This document shows positions 50,100-62,000 of a DNA stretch of 64,000 nucleotides, piece after piece. The notes below the pieces were generated by a model. It saw only the letters and a list, made by a program, of their open reading frames with translations, was not told the origin of the DNA and ran no database searches. The stretch spans positions 649,365 through 713,364 of the forward strand of contig VXBP01000228.1 of NCBI GenBank assembly GCA_013400115.1, written 5' to 3'. The translations under genes were made by a program, and so were the position numbers. The stretch's first letter is position 1; each line of letters begins with the position of its first letter. The stretch comes from Rhinopomastus cyanomelas. Taxonomy: Eukaryota > Chordata > Aves > Bucerotiformes > Rhinopomastidae.

Positions 50100-53000
50100 G
50101 TGAGAAGTTCTATCCATTAAAAACTACCACTAGAAGGTGATTTCAGACAAAGTAAGATATGGGAGGTGATGGGTGGTGCTTTCCTTTGCATGGCAGGTGC
50201 AGTGTGAGTTGTGGGTCACTGTACAACAGTGTCTATCTCTGTGCATAGAACTACTGCTGCAAGGTTCTGCTTCATCTAAATGTTATGATTTAACAACAGA
50301 TACCGGTCTGTGCTGAAAATTCAGAGAGACATTCAAAGTCACGTGTCCTATTTCTTTCAAGACCATGCACGGGCCATCTCTACACGACTGCTGTATATGA
50401 AGAATCTCTCAGCAGTCTGGTGCTCAGCACAACAGTGCTGACAGAAAAAAGTTGAACATAAGTGAGCCAAAGATCTGTTTGATCTAGAAAAAGCTACTGC
50501 ACTGAAAGGAATTATCCTTGCCTTCGCAGGACAAGGTTACTGCATAGATACCCTTCATTCCTACAAGCACAGATGGGATGCTCTGGAGAATCCCAGAGCA
50601 TCAGGGACTGGAAGGGACCTCAAAAGATCACCTAGTCCAATCCCCCTGCCAGAGCAGGATCACCTAGACCAAGTCACCCAGGAACACATCCAGGAAGGCA
50701 GCATGCAGGTGCAATTTCAACAAGCACTTCTTAATAGATGTTTTTAAAAAATAAATTGAATTCATTGTTCATGAACCTGGAAAGTTCATCAGCTGCCAAA
50801 ACAGTGGTCTTTCTGTGGTTTATCCTCTAATTGATTAGGTCCCCCTTGTGTTACTTGCTTCAGGGAATATCCATAAATGAAACAAGAATTAATCTGTTTC
50901 AAAAGGAATCACGCAACGAAATCCCCCGTGTTCCGCTTTTCGGACTGTTGCAGTCTCAAGTACATCTCTGAGCGTAAGAGAGCATGACGTACAAACAAGC
51001 TGTTCCTTCTGCTCCAGGTAAAGAGGTTTGCTACGACAGGCTTGGCTGTTTTACAGACGACCCACCGTGGTCTGGGGTACCAGGGAGACTTCTGCCAGGT
51101 TTGCCTGACTCTCCAGAAAGTATGAACATCAGCTTCTCTCTCTACACCAGAGAAACGGGAAACAACACACAGGTGACATTTGTTTTTACCATCAAGAACT
51201 GTCTAAACACAGAGATGTTTGTTAACTTGTTAAAAAGCCTGTGTCAGACATCGCAGGCAAACAAGTCAGAATAAGAAGGTAGTTTGAAGATGCAGTGATG
51301 GGCGTAGGTGGGGGCAAAGCACCAGAACAAGAGGTGTCAATGAACTATAGGGCACAAGAGTTTTCCTGGCATTTTCCTGCACAGGAATATGGGTCATGGC
51401 ACACTACCTTTTGCATCCATTTAGGTTTCTGAGGACAGCTGAAGATTCATTCAGCAGCCATCTGAGCATTTAGATAGGAGAACAGACACTGCTGTCTTAC
51501 AGGGAAGCTGAATGAGAAAGTTATTGTGACTTTTTAGAACAGAGTTTGAATAAGATGGATCTCATGCAGTTTCCACACCCACTCTCCACAGTGAAATCTG
51601 AGTGATTTTACATGTCAACCTGTTCCTCCGTAGTCTGAAGATATAGAAGTACTCACATTGCTCATGTCCTGAGCAATGTGGAGGAACCTGTAATATCAGG
51701 AGCTGGGAACACACCACCTTAGCTTGTGAAGCCACTAAATCCCTTTCAGTGTCCCAAACCTGGTGTCCCCTGAGCTGTACAGGGATGTTGAGGGTTCCTC
51801 TGGCATGAGCTACGACACCATCACTGTCGTTGGAGACATCATTGCTTACGGCAACCCTGGTTGCATCATTGAGGGTCCAACTCAGGCTCTCAGGGAAGAG
51901 TGGTTCTACATGTAAACATCATCTGCAGAGCAGGGGTATGTGAGCACACAGGGTATGTTCAGCAGCAGGTTACTCAGCACTTCTGCTGTTGATAAAATAA
52001 GTCAAAATACATCTTGCACTTCTTCCCAGCCGCTGAACTTAAACTTATCTATGATCTAGGGCACGGCCCTTCCACACCCAAACTCCCTGAGCTCACATCA
52101 CAGCCCCTGTGTTTGTCTGGAAACAATGCACAGCCACCAGATATCATTTGCAGAGAAAAAGGAAAATACACAATTAAGCATCTTGCAGCAATGTGTGAAG
52201 ATCTGCTTCACTCCTGTCTCACACTGTTTGGGCATAAAATTCTTTCAGCTGTTCTGGAATGTCTAATGACAAAAACAGGCAGAGAAATATCACCTATCCA
52301 GGGAAAGATAGAATAGGAGAAGATAAAATCTGCTGCTCAGATGCAGAGCAACACACTGACGCCAAAGGTCAGGCCAGTAACAAGGCAAGAACTGGGAGAC
52401 GTGGACTCAGTAGGCTGCTCTCTGGGGAAACTTGTCCAGTTCAAGCTAACAGGCATCACACAACACTTTAGACTGCTTCATATTCTGTAGGAAGAGGGTT
52501 TTCCTGCATTAAGCAAAATACATCAGAGAAACCACGTGGTCACAACTTCTTTGGAAACTGTAGTGTAACTGAGAAAGGCAAGATACAGGGATTCCTAAGT
52601 TCCAAAAACCACAGCCCATTCAAAGTAGCCCCAAGTCCTACAGAAGGGATGACCTAGCTGACTGTTTTGATAATGTTTGAAAGTACGGACAGATAATTTT
52701 ATGTTTTCCCCCACACAGGTGATCTCAGCAATAAACTCCTCAACCATCCCAAAATCACATTTTTCTCCACGTAGAAACACCACCTTCATCATCCATGGAT
52801 TCGGCAGCACTGGAAGAAAAGGCTGGGTGGTAGAAATGTGCTTGGTATGAGAGAGTGCCCTCTGATTTCCATCAGCATTTGTATCCACGACCTGTCAGTA
52901 TCCTTTAGGCTCTAACGTTCACCTTCCCTTTTGCAATTCACTAAGTAGTTGCTGATAGCCACCAGGGGATAAATCTCAAAAAAACCCAGATGTTCCCTCT

Positions 53001-56000
53001 CTGAAAGATGCAGCATAATCAAAGCTTCTTGATCATCTCAGACATTATGCTCCTCTAGAGAATTGCCACCCCCAAACCCTATAGGTGATGTCAAAGCAGC
53101 AAACTGAACAGAGATGTCCCCAACCACAGCGGTGTCAGAACATCAGATTAGAGACACCAATTCACTGCTGCTCCCATTCAGAGCAATTGAACCATCCTTC
53201 AGACAAAAGGCCCTCCTGAGACATAAAGCTCAAGTTTCAATCCACAATTGCAAATCCTTGTTCACCACTGGTCCCTTCTCAAAGCAAAGGAGGAGCAATG
53301 AATTTATTCATAAACCTATGAAAACTTTCAATTCACATTGTTACATTTCCAGGGGTATTTTTTATTCAATTGAAAAGAAACAGCAGTTCTATCTGCCTCT
53401 CCACATTACGGTGCCTACAGGAGAGGAGGGAGTCCAGGATTCAATGTACTATCTCTTCAGGCTTCTGTTTTCCTTGTCAGTCCCATTCAGTTGTTTATCA
53501 TGAATTAATTTTTACATCCATTCCTTGCTCGTTTCTCTTAGTCACACAATCTAACAACCGTAGACTTTACTGTGTGATTCTTCCAGTGGAAAAATCAACT
53601 CATCTCTGCCAAGCTGTCACCAGTAGGAAAAGGATCAATGCATTAGCTTTTCTTGCTGGAATAGAAACTTTCCAGTATTGTCCAGCCCTTTCCGATGTGG
53701 CACGAGTTTATCAATCCTAAAGGCACTTGGTAAAAGTATCTGCTTCCTACACTATTCAGTTAAATCAACAACATCCCTCAGAGAAAGTCACAGACTGCAG
53801 ACAGAAGCAGTTAGCTGTGAGGCTTTTCCTCATCATTTCAAATACGTATGCAGATGGCTTATACATCAACAGGTTCTTATTAAGGCCTTGCATCATCAAT
53901 ACTTTTTGGATGACTGGCTCGTCAGATCCTGCTTTGTAAGAAGTGTAATTCACAGAGTCACAGAACATTAGGGATTGGAAGGGACCTCAAAAGATCATCC
54001 AGTCCAACCCCGCTGCCCAGTCCCATTCACCGTAATACAGGAGCCCACTTTTGTGAAGAGTGAGAAATCCCATTAGTACTTTAACTTTGTACGTTTGTTC
54101 TGCTGTAAATTGAATCTGTCTTATTTTGTTTCCTTAAATATTTTGCCTTACGTGTTCCCACATCAGCGGTTACTGGAAGCGGAAAATATCAACTGCATCG
54201 CCGTTGACTGGCAAGAAGGTGCAAAAGGCACCTACGTCAGCGCCGTCAACAACCTCCGCGTGATTGGGGCCGAGATCGCTTATTTCATAAACACTTTGCA
54301 GGTAAAAGACTCGGCTTTACACCTGCAGTCCTTCAGTGGATACACTGGGGTTACGATGCTGGTGCTTTGACCTCGGATCTCTGTCCAGTGGGGCCAGCCA
54401 GGGCTTCGGGAAGGGCTGTGCAACACGTGCGCTTGAGACTCAGCTAATTACAGTAACTATCAGCTCTTCAAAGTCTTGGTCTAGGTGATCCTGCTCTGGG
54501 GATTGGGCTAGATGATCTTTGGAGGTCCCTTCCAGTCCCTGATGTTCTGTGATTCCGTGACCTCTGCCAGGCACAAGAGACGCGAATTAAGCCAACGCGG
54601 TCGGAAAAGGGTGTCAATTACTGACAGACCAGTAGGTGGCAACATCTCCATGTGCTGAGACAGGCGCTCGGCGCCAGCGACGGGAGACCCTCGCGCGTTC
54701 GTGCTGGATGGAGTTCGATCACAGAACGTTAGGGACTGGAAGACCTCGAAAGATCATCTGCTCCAATCCCCTTGCCACAGCACGTTCACCCAGATCAAGT
54801 CGCACAGAAAAATGTCGAGGAGAGTTTTAAACCTCTCCAGTGAAGGAGACTCCACAACCCCCTGAGCAGCCCCTTCCAGTGCTCTGTCACCCTCACCATG
54901 AAGTCCCTGCTCATAATGACATGGAACTTCATCTGTTCCAACTTAGCAGGAGCTAGCTCGCTTCATAAGGCCACATTTGCTGCTCTACAGGTGTGATAAA
55001 CTGTCCTATTATTGCCACCTTCTTGGGAACTTCACATCCCTGAAGGCAAACAACCACGTTTACACATACAGCTCGGAACTGCTCAGTAGTCAAGTGTGAG
55101 TATCAGCATTTCTGAAAGCAGAACCCTGCCTGAGTGTGGACTCCAATCCCAGTTGGTTAGATGACCAACAAAGGAGTTGGTCATCTTTGCATTCACATAC
55201 TACTAGTGATAGTTCAGAACCTGCAAGGCAAAAGGTCAACCTTGCAAGCACCTGAACATCTAAAAGTCTTCCACAGGATCTGGTGGGAACGATTCACTCT
55301 CTCTACCTGGAAGATGCATATCTAGCCTCACAGGTTTGCTTCTGTATCTTTCTTCTTTGTGTACAAATTCCGGGTGACAGGAAGATGGGTTCAGTTTGTC
55401 ATCTAATATCTCTGTTACTGCACCATGTGCAGCCTGGGGTCTCTTTCTTGCATTACAAAAGGGTAGAACCCATCCTTAAACTTTCTTGTCCACAGTTTAT
55501 AAAGTTACGGAGTTTGACTTCAGGAAAAATTAAGCTGCATTGTAGGTGGAAGTCCTGCAATGAAATGTGTTCAGAGGAACCTGCTGTTGAGCAATAAGGG
55601 TAGAGAGGCCAATACTACTTTTGATTTTGGTACATGCAAGACAAGAGAAAAATCAAACTCAGTGTAAAAGCCACAAGCAAATAGCAACCAATCCTTGTCT
55701 TTGATCACTAAAATATCCAGCAAATCCCTGGATAAAGCACAACCCCTGCATAGAGCCTACACACTGTTCATTCTCCATTTCCAGCCTCCAGACACCTGCA
55801 GTGCCTCAGCAGTGCAGGTCTGGGAGAGGTGACGCTTGGCAAAGACGAGAGTGAACATCATGTCACCTAAGCCAAAGGGATGATTAAGGGACTTGAACCT
55901 CTGTCCTATGAGAAAATGCTGAGAGGACTGGGGCTGTTTAGTCTGGAGAAGAGAAGGCTGAGGGGATCGTATTAATATCTGTAAACGTTTATGGGTTGGT

Positions 56001-59000
56001 TGTCAAGAGGAAGGGGCCAGTCTCTTTTCATTGATGCCAAACAATAGGACAAGGAAAAGTGGGGGTAAGCTAGAACACAGCAAATTCCACCTCAACATGA
56101 GGAAAAATTTCATTACTGTGAGGGTGATAGAGCACTGGCCAGGACTTCTCTGAGAGGCTGTGGAGTTTCCTTCTCTGGAGAATTTCCAAATCCACTTGGA
56201 TGAGTTCCTGTGTGGTCTGTTCTAGGTGATTCTGCTTTGGCAGGGGGGTTGGACTAGATCTCTGACTAGAGGTCTCTTTCAACTCCTGCCATACTGTGAT
56301 CCTGTTACTGAGAGATATGATTACATATTCCAAGCAGGCACATAGGGGATAGACATGTAACAAAAAAGAGCTCCACAGTAGAGTAAATACAGAAAAAATA
56401 AGATCATTTAGATGGAAGAAGTAGTTAGAAGTTGATCTAAGGGAGAAATAAGAGTCATATTTTGCCTCGAAGGGTCACTGAATAAAACAACCATTTGCTG
56501 ACACTACAGCAACGAATCCATCATCACTGGGCACTTAGAATTCCTAGATCGTTTTCAATCACATTTTAGTGTACTTCAAACAATTAATTCAAGGAACTCA
56601 CACACTTTTTGCTATGCAGGAAGTCAGCCTAGATGTTTGCAAAGGCCCACAATGTAAGACACTCTCTTTGCTTGCTATTTAAAGCCTGTGTTCTTGTCTC
56701 CCATCACCACCACCTTAACGGTCAGAAACTCTTCAGTTACTCCCCTTGTGGCGTCCATTTAATTGGCCACAGTCTAGGAGCACACACTGCTGGAGAGGCG
56801 GGAAGGAGGGTCCGAGGCATCAGACGGATATCAGGTAGGCTGCTCACCAAGGCGCGGAGCCAGCGCAGCGTGTTTATAAAGGAAAGAGACTTGCTACGCG
56901 CTGGTCTGTAGACTGGAATTAAGTTACTGGTGGTGCTGGGGTCACCTTGTGCAGGAGCAGGCAAATTTTATGCTTCTCAGAGACAAGGGTAATTATTGCA
57001 GCTTCTTTCTGCAGTTTGGTTAAAAACTCCTCAGCAAAAACAATTAGTACGTTTGTAATGTTACTGCTGTTTGCTTTGTCACAAGAGCTACGCAAAGGCA
57101 AAGAATCCTTACCCTCTGCTCTTTGCAAAGCTCTACTGGTGAGAAACAAGCTCACAGAGGGTAAAACACCCCTGTCCTCACAGCCATGCACAGGTGTGTG
57201 TGTTACTTTGCACAGACTGTTGGAAAATAATGCACTTCTGTTGGGATAAGTTTGCAGAAACGTCCACAAAACCCTATTACTGAGGATTCTCTGGCTGAGC
57301 TTAGAACGTGTGTCATCGTTATTCAACACACATCATGCCCAGAGGAGTGGGTGAAGAGACAGAGATGGAATGTCAGATTAGCTAAACAGGGTTGGGCCTG
57401 GTTTGTACTTGGATGGGAGACAGTCTGGGTACAGCAGGTGCTGTAGGCTGACCCTGCTCCAGCAGCGGGGTTGCTCTTCGATGATCTGTTGAGGTCCCTT
57501 CCAACCTGTGATTTGGTACTGAACATCTGGTGTTGTCTGCTGGCAAAAGATGTACTGACACTCTGAACACTTCTGTCTCTCCCTTAGACAATAAATATGG
57601 ACTTTTTTTGTTCTAGGCTTAGACCCTGCTGGCCCCTATTTTGAAGGGACTCCTCCCTTGGTGAGACTGGATCCTTCTGATGCAAACTTTGTTGATGTTA
57701 TTCACAGCAATGCAGCTCAGTTCCCTGTCGTGGGTAAGTGTCCGTGTGCAAATAAATACCCGCGTGGACGGACTTGTCACCCAGACACTGACATCATCAC
57801 ACGTCCATCTCAGGGCTTGGAATGTCCAACACCACTGGGCACCTGGACTTCTACCCAAATGGAGGAAGTTTGATGCCTGGATGCACTGACTTAACTCGAG
57901 AGATGAAACAAAGGGAATTTGAAGCTATGATTGCAGGTAACGTACATTCCTAACACACACAGTCCTTCATTCTCATTAGACACAAACTGTGAAAGGAACT
58001 GACTACTGCTTGGTAGCAAAACCAAATGTAATTTTGGCTACTTACACATAAACTAGGAAAGGAAATAAGAAATGGCACAGGCTGGATCAGAACAGTGCTT
58101 CCCAGGGAATGCTGTAAGTAAAGGAGTTATCATACAGGTCTACTATTTGTTTCAGGGATTTAAAATTGAATCACAGAATCATCCAGGTTGGAAAAGACCC
58201 TTGGGATCATTAAGTCCAACCATCGATCCTACTCTACAAGTTCACCCCTAAACCAGATCCCCCAACACTGCATCTAAGCATCTTTTAAACTCATGCAGGG
58301 ATGGAGACTCAACCACCAACCTGAGCAGCCCATTCCAGTGCCTGCCCACTCTTCCCTTGAAGATTTTTTCCCTGATGTCCAAATCTAAACCTTCCCTGTT
58401 GGAGCTTGAAACTATTCCCTCTGTTTCTGTCACTAATTACCTGTGAGAAGAGACCAGCACCAACAGGTCTACAATGTCCCTTCAGATAGTTGTAGAGAGC
58501 AATGATACCTGCACCTGCAGAAGATAAAAGGGCAGAGAACGGGGACCCTGCAAGTCCTACAACCCAACAAATTCAGCAGGTTTTCCAGGTTGAGACAGGC
58601 CAGCATCATGATCAAACTTGTGGCATGACATCTCCACATTTGGTTTGTTGCAGCTGCTACAGAGAGCATCCAGCACCCACAAGGCACGAGTTAGGCAAAG
58701 GCATTCACTCTTTCTAAGGACTGTACATACTTCACAGAGTCACAGAATCACTCTGGTTGAAAAGAACCCTTGGATCATTGAGGCCAACCATCTACCCTAC
58801 CTTACAAGTTCAATCCTAATCCAGATCCCTCAACACCTCATCTAAATGATCTTTGAACACATCCAGGGATGCTGACTCAACCACCTCCCTGGGAAGCCCA
58901 TTCCAGTGCCCAACCACCATTTCTGTGAAAAAGTTTAAACCTACTAAAGTCTAAACCTAGGTTGAATCCATTCCTTGTTCTATCATTGACTGCTTTTGAG

Positions 59001-62000
59001 AAGAGATCAGCACCAGCGTCTCCACAACATCCTTTCAGGCAGTTGTAGAGAGTGATGAGGTCTGCTCTCAGGCTCCTCTTCTTCAAACTAAAGTGCCCCA
59101 GCTCTTTCAATCTTTCCTCACAAGCTTTATTCTCCAGGCCCTTCACCTGAGGCTTCTCTCCCTGCACAGGCTTTGGGAAGGGTGGCAGAACGTTGCTAGA
59201 TTCTCCTCACCCTGTTAAGCCTTTAAGAATTGCATTGAATGTCACGCTGCATTGACATCCCACATCCGTGCACACACGGCTGCCTTCTGAGCAGGGGAAC
59301 TGGCAGTTCTGCGGACAAAACACAGACANTGTGCACACACGGCTGCCTTCTGAGCAGGGACTCTTACATGCCAGCAGTCCAACGCACCTCGCTTGAAATC
59401 GTAGGGGAACTGGCAGTTCTGCGGACAAAACACAGACAAAAGACTTCTACTGCAACTAGAAATGTGTAAATTCAGATGTGAGGCACCTGCAAGTCCACGC
59501 TGCTGTCCTGTCCTGTGCCATGGCTGTTTCCACTGTGAGACAAGTGCAGCTCTTGTACAGGAAAGCAGGAGATTGTTTCACTGATGCTGGTAAATTTTGT
59601 TCCAACAGAGACTTTAATTGTTGGGGGGTGCCATCACTCGCGCAGCCATGAGTTCTATGCTGAAAGCATCCTCCATTCCACTGGATTCCTTGGATATGTT
59701 TCTGAATCGTACAAATCCTTTGAGTCAGTAAGTGTATCAGCCCTGGGACCAACGGGCTGTAAAGGAAATAATCCTGGTCTCTGCACTTGCCCTGTGTCCT
59801 GCTATGTGCACAGGGCACTTGGATGCTCTCATGGAGCAGCTTGGTAGGAGGAAGCAGGCTGTGAGGTTCAGCACACAGTGGTTCCATTAACTATTCTGCT
59901 CTGGGAAATAAATCCTGAAGCACAGATGGTATTGCCAAAGATGATATCACCAAAGAGGGAAAAACCCACTACATTCTGTCCAATTCTCATAGTATCATTA
60001 GGGATTGGAAGGGACCTCAGAAGATCATCTAGTCCAATCCCCCTGCCACAGCAGGATCACCTAGACCAAGTCAGTCAGGGTTACAAGGGACCACATGCTA
60101 AACCTTTATGCAAAGAGCAGATAGGTTGGATGAGTCTACTCCTGCCTGGAATGAGACACACTTGGAGCCTCCAAAATCATTGACTTTCCTCTCATTTCCT
60201 TTTTAGAGCAATTACAACAGATGTTCCTTTTTTCCTCCTGCACATTGTGTTGCAAAGTGGATGCAAGCAAGTTCCCTTCCACTGGGAGAGGCTTATGTTT
60301 TGGCTTAGACTCTAGCTAAATAGTATTTGAACTAGAGATTTTCAGACCATGATGCATGCAGATAATAAACACGTTCATTCCACACCCACTTGGTGGGCAA
60401 GGGTGCAGGAGTGGTGTCTGAAACAAGTTTATCAGGTTTTGGTGGTGAGATGTGACAATACAGAGCTTTGCCAGATCAGAAGAGCATCTTAAGCCTTAAT
60501 GTTGCCAGAGCTAGGATGAAAAATCACTCCTCACTAACTGACACTCTTATTTTCCCCAGGGAGATGGCTTCCCATGTCCCCAGGAAGGATGTCCAATGAT
60601 GGGCCACCATGCTGACAGATTCCCAGATAAACTGAACTGGGTAAACAAAAAGTTTTTCTTAAATACAGCAGCAGACCCACCTTTTACTGGTAAGTGGAAG
60701 AGGTTTGTTATAATTTATGTCTGGAAAGTTATTGGTCTGATGTCATTTACAGCCATGAACTTCTGAATCAGAATCAGTCTGGTTGAAGAAGATGCCTGGG
60801 ATTATTGAGTCCAACCATCAACCCGACCTTACAAGTTCACCCCTAAACTGCATCCCCCAACACTTCATCCAAACAGTCTTTAAACACATCCAGAGATGGC
60901 GACTCAGCCACCTCCCTGGGAAGCCCATTCCAGTGCCTGACCACCCTTTCTGTGAAAAAATTTTTCTTAATGTCAAACCTAATCCTACCCTGTTGTAGTT
61001 TGAACCCCTTCCCTCTTGTTCTAGCATTAATTGCTTGTGAGACGAGACCAGCACCAACCTCTCCACAACATCCTTTCAGGCAGTTGTAGAGAGTGATGAT
61101 GTCTGCTCTCAGGCTCCTCATCTTCAAATTAAAGTGCCCCAGCTCTTTCAGTCTTTCCTCACAAGATTTTTAATCCAGGCCCTTGACCTTCTGTTGCTCT
61201 ATAAGCAAGTGTCAACACCTCTAACGAACACATGCCACATTACTTATCAAAATTCAACCTCACCAAGCCATTCATTTGCTGACATGACTGAATTTATTTG
61301 GGAAAAACAGAGAATTTTCCATTGTGTGAGGATTTTTTCGATCTCTGGTATCAATGACAATCTAGCTTTATTTTTCTTTTCTTTGCACAGCTTGGAGACA
61401 AAAGGTATTTATGAAACTGTCTGGTGTAAAGAAAATTAGGGGGGACATAAACCTAGTTTTCTATGACACACAGGGGAACAAGAAGGAATATGAAATTTCC
61501 AGGTAAGAGAAATTAATGCTTCCCTATAACCTGCAATTCTGTTACAGGCTCGGTTGCTTTTAAAAAGCCATTAAATTTCTACCCTGGAACACTCATAATT
61601 CACACTGTTCTCGCCCTCCACACCCATGCGCGCTGACAAGGCTCTGCTGTGCCAGTCACCTGCTCTCTGCTCTCACACTGGCCAGATGTGCAAAGTGGGT
61701 GCTTCCTCCTGTGACAGGCATCCCTACCGTGTAGATGGCACAGTTACACAGAATCACAGAACACTAGGGATTAGAAGGCACCTTGAAAGATCATCCAGTC
61801 CTATCCCCCCACCACAGCAGGATCACCTAGATCCAGTCGCACAGGAATATAGGCTTTAAAATGTCTCCAGAGAAGGAGACTCCACAACCTCCCCAGGCAG
61901 CCCGTGAGCTTCATTTACAGCTCCTAGCATCTCCCACTGACTACCAAACCCCACTGTCTTCTGTACCTGCTCTGCAACAAGTGTTCTGCTGCCATCCTCT

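Noticed and set aside
57368..57513. Functional 5S rRNA gene
   Set aside because: The first third is missing, the internal promoter is altered, and the 3' side runs into a CR1 tail instead of a T-run terminator.
61134..61439. 101-codon frame overlapping exon 10 of gene B
   Set aside because: Different frame from the lipase exon; the PLAT wording is only in the exon frame starting at 61391.
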